The notes under the pieces: generated by a model | Told to the model about the DNA's origin: nothing | The model's input: only the letters and a program-made list of their open reading frames with translations | Databases searched by the model: none | Position numbers and translations under genes: made by a program | In this document: positions 37,701 to 50,635 of the stretch, piece by piece | Layout: each line of letters starts with the position of its first letter | Position numbering within the stretch: position 1 is the stretch's first letter | Assembly (NCBI RefSeq): GCF_949987535.1 | Contig: NC_080081.1 | Span: 40,030,428 to 40,094,427 of the forward strand | Source: Balaenoptera acutorostrata | Lineage: Eukaryota; Chordata; Mammalia; Artiodactyla; Balaenopteridae | Length of the DNA: 64,000 bases | Direction: 5' to 3'

Positions 37701-38822
37701 ATTTCTAATTTTATTGATTTGAGTCTTCTCCCTTTTTTTTTTTTTTTTGATGAGTCTGGCTAAAGGTTTATCAATTTTGTTTATCTTTTCAAAGAACCAG
37801 CTTTTAGTTTCATTGATCTTTGTTTTTGTCTTCTTTGTCTCTATTTCATTTATTTCTGCTCTGATCTTTATGATTTCTTTCCTTCTACTAACTTTTGGTT
37901 TTGTTTATTTTTCTTTCTCCAGTTGCTTTAGGTGTAAGTTGAGGTTGTTTATTTGAGATTTTTCTTGTTTCCTGAGGTAAGATTGTATTGCTATAAACTT
38001 TCCTCTTAGAACTGTTTTTGCTGTATCCCATAGGTTTTGGATCGTTGTGCTTTCATTTTCATTTGTCTCTAGGTATTTTTTGATTTCCTCAGTGATCAAT
38101 TGGTTGTTTAGTAGCATATTGTTTAGCCTCCACTTGTTTGTGTATTTTATACTTTTGTCTTGTAGTTTATTTCTAATTTCATAGTGTTGTGGTTGGAAAA
38201 GATGCTTGATACGATTTCAATTTTTTAAAATTTACCAAGGCTCTCTTTGTGGCCCAGGATGTGGTCAATCCTGGAGAATGTTCCCTATGCACTTGAGAAG
38301 AATGTGTATTCTTCTGCTTTTGGCAGGAGTGCTCTATAAATATCAATTAAGTCTATCTGGTAGAATGTGTCATTTAAGACCTGTGTTTCCTTATTGATTT
38401 TCTGTCTGGATGATCTGTCCATTGACAAAAGTAGGGTGTTAAAATCCACCACTATTATTGTGTTATAGTTGATTTCTCCCTTTATGGCTGTTAGTATTTA
38501 CCTTATATATTCAAGTGCTCCTATGTTGGGTGTCTATGTTTACAATTGTTACATCTTCTTCTTGGATTGATCCCTTGATTGTTATGTAGTGTCCTTCTTT
38601 GTCTCTTATAACAGTCTTTATTTTTAAGTCTATTTTGTCTGATATGAGTATTACTACTCCAGCTTTCTTTTGATTTCCATTTGCATGGAATAACTTCTTC
38701 CATCCCCTCACTTTCTATCTGTTCTTGTTTACATAACCATTCAGCTAGTCCATGTCTTTGGTTGGCACATTTAATCCATTTACATTTAAGGTAATTATCA
38801 ATATGTGTATTCCTATTGCCAT
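34727..38822 (-). pseudogene. L1 ORF2 of copy B, broken
   Basis: The start codon is at 38822 and the terminal stop (TAA) at 34729-34727. Subtracting the SINE and one copy of its duplication, the length fits a normal ORF2 of roughly 1240-1280 codons. Frames are interrupted many times. The endonuclease loses frame just after VNI, where relatives continue with tyrosine, so the active site is lost. The reverse transcriptase keeps [12 protein letters not shown] and [10 protein letters not shown] (37204-36818) and an FADD box near 36795, but in separate frames. The CHR SINE interrupts it between these and the C-terminal part. No functional product is possible. Confidence 0.9.
36239..36630 (-). mobile_element. 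CHR-type SINE, long form, inside L1 copy B ORF2
   Basis: The body is 36253-36616, with duplications tgggattgttactt (36239-36252) and tgggattgtttctt (36617-36630), which differ at one base. It is about 60 bp longer than the other CHR copies (extra text around 36430-36510) and more diverged, with most CpGs lost. This fits an older CHR subfamily. The B box is seen as GGTTCAAGTCC (36560-36550). The tail has become an (AATT)n tract at 36262-36286. Confidence 0.88.
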
Positions 38823-39048
38823 TTTCTTAATTGTTTTGGGTTCATTTTTGTAGATCTTTTTTTCTTTCCTTCCTCTTTTGTTCTCTTCTCTTGTGGTTTA
38901 ATGACCATCTTTAGTATTGTGTTTGGGTTGCTTTTGTGCATGTGTGTGTGTATCTATTGTAGTTTTTGCATTTGTTGTTCCCACGAGGTTTTGGTATAAC
39001 AGTCTATATATGTACAAGGTTGTTTTAAGTTGCTAGTCTCTTTCCCGC

Positions 39049-39942
39049 CTAGAGGAGTTCCTTAGCACTTGTTGCAAAGCTGGTCTGGAGGTGCTGAATT
39101 CCCTTAGTTTTTGCTTGTCTGTAAACCTTTTGATTTCTCCATCAAATCTGAATAAGAGCCTTGCTGGGTAGAGTATTCTTAGTGGTAGGTTCTTCCCTTT
39201 TATCACTTTAAATATATTGTGCCACTCCCTTCTGGCTTGCGGATTTTCTACTGAGAAATCAGCTGTTAACCTTATGGGAGTTCCCTTGTATGTTATTTGT
39301 CATTTTTCCCTTGTTACTTTTAATATTTTTTCTTTGTCTTTAATTTTTGTCAGTTTGATTACTATGTGTCTCAGTGTGTTTTCCTCGGGTTTATCCTGCA
39401 CTCTCTGTGCTTCCTGGACTTGGGTGGCTATCTCCTTTCCCATGTTAGGGACATTTTTGACCATAACCTCTTCAAAAATTTTCTCAGGTCCTTTCTCTCT
39501 CTCTTCTCCTTCTGGGATGCCTATAATGCGAATGTTGGTGCATATACTGTTGTCCCAGAGGTCTCTTAGGCTGTTTTCATTTATTTTCATTCTGTTTTCT
39601 TTATTCTGTTTCACAGCAGTGAATTCCACCATTCTGTCTTCTAGGTAACATATCTGTTCTTCTGCCTCAGTTATTCTGTTATTGATTCCTTCTAGTGTGT
39701 TTTTCATTTCAGTTATTGTATTGTTCATCTCTGTTTGTTTGTTCTTTAATTCTTCTAGGTCTTTGTTAAATATTTCTTGCATCTTCTTGATCTTTGCCTC
39801 CATTCTTTTTCCAAGGTCCTGGATCATCTTCCCTATCATTATTCTGAATTATTTTTCTGGAAGGTTGCCTATCTCCATTTAGTTGTTTTTCTGGGGTTTT
39901 ATCTTGTTCCTTCATCTGGGATATAATCATCTGGCTTTTCAT
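39049..39942 (-). pseudogene. L1 ORF1 of copy B, broken
   Basis: The original frame runs from ATG at 39942 to TAG at 39051-39049, 894 bp. A one-base frameshift near the N-terminus and a TAA where relatives have the glutamate codon of PEKEF (about 39852) break the start. The remaining open part (39839-39300) shows the coiled coil and the RRM motif NIRIIGIPEGEE. The C-terminal domain is in a further frame. It lacks the nine-residue duplication found in copy A. Confidence 0.88.
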
Positions 39943-40844
39943 TTTGTCTGTCTTTCTGTGATTGTGTTTTTTGTTCCACAGGGTGCAGGATTGTAGTTCT
40001 TGTTTCTGCTGTCTGCCCTCTGGTGGATGAGGCTGTCTAAGAGGATGAGGCTGTGCAAACTTCCTGATGTGAGGGACTGGTGGTGGGTAGAGCTGGCTGT
40101 CGCTCTGGTGGGCAGAGCTCAGTAAAACTTTAATCCACTTGTCTGCTGATGGGTGGGGCTGTGTTCCCTCCTTGTTGGTTGTTTGGTCTGAGGTGACCCA
40201 GCAATGGAGCCTACAGGGCCTTTGGTGAGGCTAATGGTAGACTGCAGGAGGGCTCACGCCAATGAGCACTTCCTAGAACTTCTGTTGCCAGGGTCCTTGT
40301 CCCCATGGTGAGCCACCCCCTGCTTCTGCAGGAGACCCTCCAACACCAGCAGGTAGGTCTGGTTCAGGCTCCTATTTGGTCACTGCTCCTTTCCCCAGGT
40401 CCTGGTGCACACAAGACTTTGTGTGTGCCCTCCACGAGTGGAGTCTCTGTTTCCCCCAGGTCTGTCGAAGTCCTGCAGTCAAATCCTGCTGGCCTTCAAA
40501 GTCTGATTCTCTGGGAATTCCTCCTCCCATTGCCAGACCCCCAGGTTGGGAAGCTTGATGTGGGGCTCAGAACCTTCATTCCAGTGTGTGGAGTTCTGTG
40601 GTATAATTGTTCTCCAGTTTGTGAGTCACCCACCCAGTAGTTATGGGATTTGATTTTATCAAGATTGCACCCCTCTTACCATCTCATTGCAGCTTCTCTT
40701 TTATCTTTGGATGTAGGATATCTTTTTTGGTGAGTTCCAGTGTCTTCTTGTCAATGATTGTTCAGCAGTTAGTTGTGATTCTGGTGCTCTCGCAAAAAGG
40801 AGTGAGTGCATATCTTTCTACTCTGCCATCTTGAACCAATCTCC
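39943..40844 (-). promoter_or_regulatory. L1 copy B 5' UTR
   Basis: This 0.9-kb leader is much shorter than that of copy A and shows no obvious similarity to it beyond the first 30 bases (CAAGATGGCAGAG at 40834-40822). It is CpG-poor, so it is presumably inactive. Confidence 0.65.
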
Positions 40845-40856
40845 TGGTTGCTTAAT

Positions 40857-41055
40857 TTTTTATGAAAGAAATAAAACATTATAGATATAACATTCTTTCT
40901 CCTTCTTCCTGCCCAGCCATATTATTTCCATATATGTGTGGTTTTACAATTTTTCTACATAGGTATGAATTCCTCCCAAAATATATGATAATTATTTTCT
41001 TATTTTAAAACTTACCTAGATAATATCATGTATTTATTCTTTTCCAATTTTTATT
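40857..41055. mobile_element. Ancient repeat, right half, split by L1 copy B
   Basis: It begins atgaaagaaataaaacatta and continues with tacctagataatatcatgta, the downstream part of the old repeat whose left half is at 34515-34620. Confidence 0.5.
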
Positions 41056-43432
41056 TAAAAATCAGACTATCCCAAGAATATTTTAATGATAAAGAATGTG
41101 ATTAGCTGATTACGTTTACAGTTACTAAACTAATTAGTGACTCTGTCTAATTGGTTAAATAATAATAAACTCGAATTTGTTCAAACATCAATCATATTTT
41201 GATTTCTTATTCAAACATAATGTGTTGTGTTTGTGTGAGTAAAGAAGTTAATAAGAAGTTGGTAACACACAAATACATTATTTATACAAAACTGGACACA
41301 AGGCAGTATCTTAAGGGAAAGTTCCCACAAATCCTTTCTGAATCTTCTGTCCTTTATTCAGCAACTTTGTTATTTATATTAGAGTGGCGATACTACACCA
41401 CTAGGAATGAGATTGGTAGCTGTCTCACAACACTTGCAGAATTCCAGGTATAATCAGGGAGCTAATATTGTTTTTATGATGATGAAAACACTGTACTATA
41501 AACCAGAATGGAAATAAGTAGATATTTAGGTCCTTAATTTAAACTGAGACAAATGTCTCTGTATGAAATGGACTATTACGGGTTTATCTGCAATTCATTT
41601 CAGAAATACACTACAGTAGCCCAGTGGACCAGATAATCATATATAGTTGAAAGTGTGAATGATGCAGTGTAGCCATTCATTGGTTTTACATTATGTAGCA
41701 GGCAGAAAATTGGTAAGAATTCAAAATGCCTGTAAATAGCAACCTCTTCTGAATAGAGGTTTCCTGAATGCTTACTAAATAAGACAATGGAAGCTTGTGA
41801 AATCAACTGGTTTTCTCATGTCAGCTACAAAACTCTCCTGAAGAATAAATTATTTCTGCATTGGATTTCTGAATTCTGTATAAAATACTTTAAAAAATGT
41901 TAATGTAAAGTGTTGCCTGAGGCATCTCCTACCTACACTCAGCAACGCATTTTGCATGTCTCTCTTCTTTCTGTATCTACTTCGTTTTCCCATTCATTAA
42001 TTTTTAAACTCAAACGATTTGTTCTTTAGGCACACTGCTATTCTCTGTCTACATATGAGGACGTGCCCCCACATCATGTCTCCATCCCACTACTAAGTGA
42101 ATTTTATATTATTCAAACTAGGTCTAGGTCTTTGAACAAGGTGAATGTCCCGATAAGTGTGGCTAATTAAAGTCCAAAAAACAGATTTTATTGAATCACA
42201 TTAGGGACTTGGGGTATGCCAGGCAGCGATGTCTTAGCAAAATCAATTTGAGAACTTTGATTAAGTATACGGTACTTTGTATGCCTAATCAAACTTTATT
42301 TGACTCAAACCTATTTAACCAGGTTTGCAAATACAGAGTCATATTTTTAAAGAGATAAATCTCTGTTCTGTCTGAATCCACCTAGTGATTACCAGCTGCT
42401 TATTTTACTCCCTAATATGTGGATGTGGGCTTGGGGTCTCAGCATGGAATTTACCCAAGAGTTGTTGATTCAGCTAAATCAAAAATGCCATGTCAAACCT
42501 CCTTCTGCAGTTAGTGCTAGTCACTGCCAGGAAATAGCTTTTTGAAACAGAGTTCTTAAATTTAATCTCCACTTGATTGAATTAAACACACATATCTGAA
42601 AAGAGAGTAAGAGAAAAAAACAGTTAACTCATTGCCAAACTCTTAAAGAAAAGAATGGCTGGACCTTTTGAGGGAAAAATACCTCAACTTCACTTTATTT
42701 CAAGGGCATAGTCGGGCATTTTATTTTTTAAGTTAAGAAAGGTTACACATTTGTTTTCTGTCAGCCATTCTATTGTTTTCATTAAAGACTGAAAAATGAA
42801 AGGCCGTGAGAATATTCAGCTGCACCTGATAAGATTTTTTCTTTAAAGATGACCCCAACCTGTGGAAGATGATTTATGAAATCATGGTTTTCATTATTGG
42901 ACTTGGTGCTGACTGTGTTGTTTTTGATTGATGGGCCTGTAGTTTTCCTCTTCTTTGAGTTCAAGGGCAGAAGAACATTGCTAGTGGATGGAAGAAATTA
43001 TGTAAAATGTGTAATATTTAGGGACAGGTAGTTTGAAAGAAATGTAAAAGAAAGGATTCAAATACCTTAGACATAATAAAACATGGGGCTTGAAAAAATA
43101 GATTTACACTTTTAAAGAAGCTTACATAAACTATGGCAGAGGATTTGTAAAACTTTTCATTTGCTGTTGATGAAAATAATGGTAAAATTCAAGAAAGGGG
43201 CATGTTATTCACCCAGGTATATAAAATATTCTAGGTGACTCAGAAGGACATCTGTTGTTTTATAGGTGAATAGACAGTAGGTTTGCCTATTTTTATAGTA
43301 TATATAGGAATATGTCTCTTGTTAGACTTAATAGATCTACAGCTTAAATTTCAGGGAATTTCTCACCAAATAAACAATATCCAATATGAAAGAATATTTT
43401 TTTCTTATTTTTTGTAAATCTGAAGTTTCTGT

Positions 43433-43434
<2 letters not shown>
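41056..43434. other. No gene; unique AT-rich DNA
   Basis: No recognised repeat or credible coding frame on either strand. Confidence 0.5.

Positions 43435-43464
<30 letters not shown>
43435..43464. repeat. (GT)n microsatellite
   Basis: About 15 uninterrupted GT units. Confidence 0.95.
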
Positions 43465-43467
<3 letters not shown>

Positions 43468-44103
43468 CTCTTTAAAACTTCTCAAAATAATACAGGCAAT
43501 CCTATGAACTAATGGGGACAGACAAGCCTTGGTACACAGCATCTGTGGATGTGGTGGAGTTCCAGCCAGGACTACAGAGAGTGTGAACATCTTCATTCAG
43601 TTCCTTTGAAATCCTTCCTAGTTATTTTCAGAGCCTATTCTCATTTAATATTTGTTCATTCCAATTTCTCAGTCAAAGGGAACTTTAAATAAAGTTGGTT
43701 AAATGTCATATGTATTTTAGAAAGTACAAGTCTTTATATATAATTGATACAATCCATTTATTAATAATAGTTATTTTCTATTAAGCATTCTTATTGTATG
43801 CATATAATTCTTAATGTATCCCTATATATATGTTTGTTGAATAAATTAATTTTTAATATGTTTCTTTAAAAGTTCATTAGAAAAGTAGGGAGGAATGAAT
43901 CCAGTCATAAATATTACTAAAGTTGTGGGACCCTCTTTAAAAAAAGAATATAAAATCAGGAATATAGACATTACTTAAGGAAGTAAATGTTAACTAGGAA
44001 AAGACCTGTACAAGTGAGAATCCCTAAAAGTTAAGCTTCATTAACTTCACGGTAAACCTGTGTCTGCATTTCCTTCAAAATGGAGTGGATTTAAAAAAAT
44101 ATT
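43465..44103. other. No gene; unique AT-rich DNA
   Basis: Nothing recognised. Confidence 0.5.
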
Positions 44104-44452
44104 AAACATAGGCAAGGGCTTCCCTGGAGGCACAGTGGTTGAGAATCTGCCTACCAATGAAGGGTACACAGGTTCAAGCCCTGGTCTGGGAAGATCCCAC
44201 ATGCCGCAGAGCAACTGGGCCTGTGAGCCACAACTGGGCCCGTGAACCACAACTGCTTAGCCTGTGCATCTGGAGCCTGTGCTCCTCAACGAGGGGGGCC
44301 ACGATGGTGAGGGGCCCGCATGCTGCGATGAGGGGTGGCCCCTGCTTGCCGTGGCTAGGGAGGCCCCTCGCGCAGAGACGAGGACTCAACACAGCCAAAG
44401 ATGGAAATTAATAAATTAATGAATTATAAAAAAAAAAAACAAACATAGGCAA
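44104..44452 (+). mobile_element. CHR-type SINE, the only plus-strand copy
   Basis: The body is 44116-44440, flanked by the exact 12-bp duplication aaacataggcaa (44104-44115 and 44441-44452). It begins gggcttccctggaggcacag, has the A-box region near cagtggttgagaatctgc and the B box GGTTCAAGCCC (44171-44181), and ends in an A-rich tail with TAAT units. It resembles a tRNA gene at its 5' end but is a SINE. Confidence 0.93.
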
Positions 44453-44499
44453 AACACATCGGTGGTAATGACTTGACCAATCTATACCACCACCATCAC

Positions 44500-44645
44500 C
44501 ATCACCATTTACTGAGCACTTACAACATGGCAGGCATTCATTCAATGAGGCATCTGTGATCTTGTCTGCATTTTAGAGTTGAAGCAATTAATACTCAAGC
44601 AGGTTAAATAACATGTCCCAGGGCATACAGCTAGTAAATGGAGGA
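44500..44645 (-). mobile_element. MIR SINE fragment
   Basis: The series ccatttactgagcacttaca, attttagagttgaagcaatt and acagctagtaaatgg is MIR read in reverse. Confidence 0.6.
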
Positions 44646-46330
44646 ATAAAAATTCCAATTCAAGTTTACAGGGACTTATGAAAATAAATAGATGCTCTAC
44701 TATATTTACATATACAGTGAAAAACAACTACAATGCAAAATTAATGTAAACATTTTCATATTTATTCAGAGCAGTACTCAAATTTATAGTGATCGTGTGT
44801 TCCATAAATACTTCAGGAATTTTAATGCTACAAATTTAATATCAGAATCTTTCGGGATATTAATTCTGTGGAGCACTGGAATGTTCAAAGCTCATCACAA
44901 TTTCAGGCCTCATTGACACCATTTATCCTGAGTGTTATGGAAAGAGTAGTTTTATTTAATGAGCAAAGGAAGCATTGCCACAACAAATTTCTTGGTTTTC
45001 AAAATTTGCCTAGTTGTTTACAGCTAACAAAAAATTAACACTACTTCAATGAGAAATTTTAGGGGTCATCTAAAAGGTCTAGTTTTGCAAACATTTTATC
45101 CTCTTAAAAAATCAAACATACCTACTCTATAAGTAGAGGATGTGGTACAAAGATGTTAAAAATATGTTTTTCCTATCAAAATACACAACTCAAGACTTGG
45201 CTGCTTTAGAAATAGAAAACAAAAACAAAAATTATTAAATCCCTGAGCAGCAGGTAATGCATTTATTTTCAAAATGAAACATATTAAAATGCAAAACACT
45301 CAATAGTTTGATTAAACAAAAATGCTTTTATTGAATATATAGAAATAATGATGTTTATTAATAATTCATAATTCAATGTAGCTGTTGTGTCCTGGCTCTA
45401 CCACTTGTAAACCTTATAGATACCTTGAGACAGAGCTTTTCAAAATTTTCTTCTGAAACTTGCTCAGGGGGTAAAGAATGAATATCAAAAAATATGGGAG
45501 TTCTGCAAGTTCAGACCAAATATATCAGTCTTTATGTGGAAATACATTTGAAATTTCTTTACCTTATAAGTACCTATAAAAGTTGAATTCTGCCCCATAG
45601 TATATTCATGTTCGTTTTCATAGAAAAATGTTTTAAGTGTCTGGTTAAGTTGCATATTTCTTTCCAAATCTTTATGTAAAATGTAAATTCCAGGAAGATG
45701 TCACTGGGCTCTGTGTGAATTGTCAAAGCAAAAACTGCACTGGCCAAAATTAAACAGGCAAAGAAGACTTTCTTCAAGACTATTGCAGCACAGGAGAGAT
45801 ACTGAACCACCAAAATATAGAAGGTGAGAGGATTTTTAACCACTGAGATGAACTAATGGAAAAGTACTGGAGGACCGTAGGGAGCAGTTGATCAGTGGGA
45901 TGTGTCAAGTTCATTTAGTTATTCCTGAGTTTACAACTTTTTTTCTTCAATTAAGCCATCTATGTTTACTATTTGCCACCCATCAAAGAAGTTAGGCTCA
46001 AAGTGCTAGCTTCTCCAGTGCTTACATTTCAAAGAGATGGCGCCCAGTTTCTTGAGAAAGGTATTTCCTAGGTTGTAAAACTGGCAAGAGACTGGGAGAT
46101 TTACAAGCATCTCATAGAGGCAAAGAAAAAAAATTACAATTTCAAGTTTCCTAAAGTAAATACCCTAAGGGAGTTCGGAGATCTAGAGTCAGGAGGACAT
46201 CTGCCTAAAATTTAGTCAAGCTGAGGAGAACTTGGAGCTCAGTCACAGTATATATATATATATAAAACAGTTTGAGAATCTACTAGTTTCTTTTTGTTCA
46301 CTACAACATACCTCTACTATTTTACAACTA
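44646..46330. other. No gene; unique AT-rich DNA
   Basis: Nothing recognised except a short TA run at 46249-46264. Confidence 0.5.
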
Positions 46331-46334
46331 ATAT

Positions 46335-46570
46335 TATACAAGTCTTTTCCAACAGGTACATTTGTAGGTACTTTTTATGTGTCAAGCAAAATTCAAATCC
46401 ATTATGTATGTTATCTCATTCAATCCTCACAACCTCCTGAGAAGTCTTTCTCAATTTTATAATTTACCTATGAGAGAAGAGAAGTTTACAAGGTTAATAA
46501 GTAAAGGGGCTGGGATTTGAACCAAGGTCTGTCTGACTCCAAATAGCAGTTATCTGTATTACCTCTCCAA
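46335..46570 (-). mobile_element. MIR SINE
   Basis: MIR in reverse orientation: tatctcattcaatcctcaca, then gctgggatttgaaccaaggt, ending near the tRNA-like part cagttatctgtattacctct. Confidence 0.65.
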
Positions 46571-47311
46571 AAGTTTCTCAAAAAAAGTAGCTTCCAGTTT
46601 CTTCATTGCAAACATAAATATATTTTCAAAAACTAGATTGATTATCACTGTATGTATTATTCATTCTTGTCATACTGTGTAAGTGGGAACGAATAAGATG
46701 ATAATCCATTAGGCTAACATGATGGAAGGTACTGAATAATGGTGTTTTAGGGTGGGCTTTTTGTGAATATCACTGGGTGCCAAGATTCCCTGCCTAAAAT
46801 GAAGGTCACAGTTCATGTGAAATGTTGATTAATTGATCATAAAGTTCTTGATGTAATTTGTACTTATTTGACATCTGTGTTTCAAAGTACATGTTCACTC
46901 TTTCATAATATGATTACCTGTGAACAACACAAAAGTGAAGAATTCAATGTCTGTTATCTGACTAGCACACTTTTCAATAAAATGTTTTGTTAGAGAAAGA
47001 TACATGGAAAAGAGAGAAAGCAAACATGCTTTTGAGAGGAGTGTGAATCAGTATTTAGGACATGGTGGCAACCAGGCCCAGAGCCCACAGGTGATGGACA
47101 GAGCAATATATTTCTACTCTGAGAGACCAGGAGGTTGTTGGATAAGCTGCTTGGTTTCCTGAAAATGAGAGGTGGATGAGGTTTTCTCTAACAGTCCTTT
47201 GTTGCTCCATGATTTAAAAGCCCTCTTTTTGAGAATAATGGCCTTAGTTTTCCGAAAGGAGGGTAAAGAAGCTACTTCTAGATATGCCTACACTAAGATG
47301 ACAATAGATTC
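46571..47311. other. No gene; unique DNA
   Basis: Nothing recognised. Confidence 0.5.
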
Positions 47312-47492
47312 TCACTCTGCACCAAAGGTTCATGACCCTGTTTTTAAATTACCTGAGGAACTTTTAAAATTTAGCCACCTAAGTAACTCTCTAGAAATTC
47401 TTATTCAGTTGGGCTGGGTAGGGTTTGGGCTTCAATAATCTTTGAAATTTTCCCAGATGATTCTAACATTTAGGCAGAGTTGAGAGCCACAA
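47312..47492. mobile_element. MER5A-like hAT element (ancient)
   Basis: A near-palindromic short element: attacctgaggaacttttaa on the left and cagatgattctaacatttag followed by gttgagagccaca on the right match the two arms of MER5A, a non-autonomous hAT-Charlie element. Named from memory. Confidence 0.6.
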
Positions 47493-47704
47493 CTCTGTGT
47501 CCATAGTTTGTGGTAAAACAAATAAACCAAACATTAACCGATCTATATCAGGTCAGGGATACAAGGCCATAGCTAGCAATTTGTCATTTTTATGTGAAAA
47601 CTCATAGTCTTGAAGATGTTCCAGGTATTGTAAAAAGCAAACCATCTCATCAAGTATCATGTTCTTTCCTGGAAACAGACAATAGCTGGTGCAATATTTA
47701 CTCC

Positions 47705-47870
47705 TTCTGGAAAACAGTATGGTATAATGGAAAGAGCATTTGACTAAGCATCTAAAGATAAGGATTCTAGTACCAAATCTACCACAAATTAGCCTGGAGG
47801 ACTTGTATCAGCCAGTTAACACACTGAGCCTCAGTTTCTTCCCCTAAATATGACCTTCCTTTTTTGATCT
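47705..47870 (+). mobile_element. MIR SINE
   Basis: The tRNA-derived start (agtatggtataatggaaaga), the middle gattctagtaccaaatctac and the core ctgagcctcagtttcttccc are in the right order. Confidence 0.7.
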
Positions 47871-47899
47871 TTTACTAGGTATTTTATACATCTAGTCTT

Positions 47900-48030
47900 T
47901 ATCTTCCAGCAATTCAAGTTAGGTATTAATAACTCCATCTTATAGATGACTAAAAATAATCTTGGCAATTCACACCTTCAGTAAGAAGTAGAGACAAGAA
48001 TTCCATCCAACTCCATTTGGCGTCAATGCT
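47900..48030 (-). mobile_element. MIR-like fragment
   Basis: The passage aggtattaataactccatct followed by tatagatgactaaaa resembles a reversed MIR-class element; weak. Confidence 0.4.
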
Positions 48031-48644
48031 GAATAGGTTAAAGTTCATTTGCGAACAAAACTCCTTTGACTTATTTAAATAGAAAGGTGGGTTACACATC
48101 CAATGAATGAACTGGAGGGGCAGGCTCTATGTTTAGCTTCCAGTAATGGTCCCCAACCCCAGGTCTCTGGCCTTGTCCTTGATTGACGGGGAAAGCTCCT
48201 GCTGCCTCTGTAAAGAGCCACTGAGTCACGGAGCTGCTAACAGAAAGACACGTTGTTAAAATCCACAACCGCAAAATTGCTTCATGACACCTTGCTTGTC
48301 CTTCACTTAACTTGGTTCTGAATGTAAATGTAACTAAGTACATCTGATTGGTGAAAACCTAAATTTAACTCAGACTGTATTGCAAAGGCATCTGGAAAAT
48401 GGAGTTTTACCTTTCCAGCTTCCATGGCATAGAAAGGTACCAAGAAGGAGGCAGAATGCATGTGGAACAACCAATGTATAATATTCACCACAAATTCATG
48501 TGCTATTTTTACTGTTTGTGGCTGTATTATGTGCTTGTTCTGATAATGAAATCAGCTAATGTATGAGGAGTTCCTAAAATATCAAGTTTTTTTTTCAAAT
48601 GCAAATTATTATTATTAAAGGGTCCAAATAACAGGTAATACTCA
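48031..48644. other. No gene; unique DNA
   Basis: Block 48100-48300 is slightly GC-richer than its surroundings. No repeat or exon recognised. Confidence 0.45.
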
Positions 48645-48850
48645 TTTAGAGCAACATTTATTTAGAAAGTACCATGTCCCAGCACTATTTTAAATGCTTT
48701 ATATCAAATAATTGATTTGACCTTTGTAGTAACCTTATAGACAAACTGAGGCATAGAGGTTAGGCAGCTTAGGGAAAGCCACCTAGATAACATGAAGTAG
48801 AGCCATATTTGAACCCATTTAGTCTGCATACTTACCACTGGGTAATCCTT
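48645..48850 (-). mobile_element. MIR SINE
   Basis: Reversed MIR: gcaacatttatttagaaagt, then aaactgaggcatagaggtta, then catatttgaacccatttagt and accactgg. Confidence 0.65.
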
Positions 48851-50635
48851 TGTCTCCGTGGCAGACACAGATAGACGCAGCTATGCTTTCATTGAAGTCT
48901 TAGATGCTTTACAACTTGATTAATGCTAGAACATGACACATAAAAAAAATTAAACAATGAACAGCACCCACCAACACATACATACAGGTTTCCTGACAAA
49001 GGAGATAAATGGGGTAAACCAGAAACAGTAGAGAGGTTGCAGAAGAAAGAAGGAAAACCCAGCCCTCCATCTTGTAAAGTTCAAAATAAATTTGTGCAAT
49101 TTGTCCACCCATGTACCCATTCTGAATTTTTGCGGTATAAAAATGAAGAAAAAATGTGTTTCAACTTAAATACATTTTGCCTTAAGGAGCTTCAGACAGT
49201 TTGAACTTGAAATGCAGCCCGTGAATGAATATTTAATTTCACTTTCCTTATAAGTGAAGTTGAATCACTTTTGCAAGTCTGAGGGTGACAGTTTCAAATT
49301 TCAGCTCAGGCAGGCAATCAACAGAGAATAATATTACAGCAGGGGAAAAAGTTGGTGATTCAGTAATGACATTTTAATGTTACAGAACAGAGTATTGGTA
49401 TAGAAATTTGCAATCCCTTGTGATAGCTTTCTGTTGACTTAACAATCAATACTATCATAACAATAAAAATATGCAAGTCTAGCTATAGGCAATGCCTAAG
49501 AATGAGAACTTGTCCATCATTTGTTACAACCTTCCAGGTTTTCCTACACAACAAAGAATTTTCCATGCATTTAGTCTGGTGTTATAAAGCAAGACAAAGA
49601 CATTTAAAGATATTGAAAAAGTATTTCTTCCTTTTGGCTATTATTTACAAATGCAAAGGTGGTTTTAAGGAACACTTTTTAAAGTTAGCTTCTGAAACTA
49701 ATGTGCATTTTTATTTTAAATTCGAATAGCTTCAAATGAAATAGGTGGTATCTTATCATCATTAAGCATTTATTAAGCTTTCTCGTTGTGTGGCGCCATA
49801 ATCAGTATTTAAAACAGACATGGTCTCTGTCCATTAGAACTGAGCAGGCTATAACCTCCTCAGTAACCACAGAACGGACTCCAGCCCACTCAGTGTCTTT
49901 ACTTACTGAGTTAAAGAATAATGGCTATAACACTCTGATCTTTTCTAGTAATGATGTTTATAAATTGATCTTCTTTCTTATTATGATCCATGAGCATTTT
50001 CTCATTTGTGACATGTTTTTCTGTTTGCAGGGAACCTTGAAATAGACTATTATTATACCCATCTTCCATGGTGGGAGGAAAGAATGAGAAATAGCAGGAG
50101 TTTACAGCTTTTTAAATTTTGAGTTAAGGAAATAGGATCAGAGAAATTTTCCAGGCTTGTTTTGGGGGGTAATTCAACTTTATCTATAAACAAAACACGT
50201 GTAAAGTTACAGGCTCACAAAAGGCAATGTGAATATTGGATCTGTCTCCCCCACCAAATACTTCTAGGCATTATCCGTTCTCTTCACAACGGTTTATAGT
50301 GAATATCTATCTGCGAAGGAATGGGAAGCCAATGAGGCATGATGTCTGCCGTCAAAGAACACATAATCTCAACAGACAGAAAAGTAAGAAGTATCAAAAA
50401 CTTACTATAGGCCCATGGTTAAGAGATATACTCTACATATGTGCAATAACTCTATGGGGGTACAGATGACTCTCCTGCTTTACTAAATGCATCTCATGAG
50501 AGATGAAAACAGAAGTAGACTTTGAATACTGAGTAGGGTTACCCCAGGCTGATAAAGGTAGGAAGGGCCCTCTAGAGATGAAATAGCATTAAGGGCAGTG
50601 CATCAACCTCAAAGCTCACAGTGTGTCTGGAGATG
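48851..50635. other. No gene; unique DNA
   Basis: No recognised repeat with confidence and no credible coding frame. Confidence 0.45.

Larger units (their letters stand above)
34621..40844 (-). mobile_element. LINE-1 copy B, full-length, decayed
   Basis: This L1 has all parts on the minus strand: 5' end at GGAGATTGGTTCAAGATGGC (40844), a 0.9-kb leader, ORF1 (39942-39049), ORF2 (38822-34727), a short 3' UTR and a poly-A tail (T-run at 34628-34637). Probable target-site duplications are tggcttattttt on the left (34621 on) and ttgcttaattttt on the right (40848 on), similar but not identical. Many stops and frameshifts, and a leader unlike those of copies A and C, mark it as an older or different subfamily. 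A CHR SINE is inserted in ORF2 (36253-36616). Confidence 0.93.

Noticed and set aside
44116..44190. tRNA-gene-like A and B boxes
   Set aside because: They belong to the head of a CHR SINE with target-site duplications and an A-rich tail; no cloverleaf-complete tRNA was seen.
47172..47438. 88-codon plus-strand frame as an exon
   Set aside because: Its second half lies within a MER5A-like repeat; no splice sites fit.
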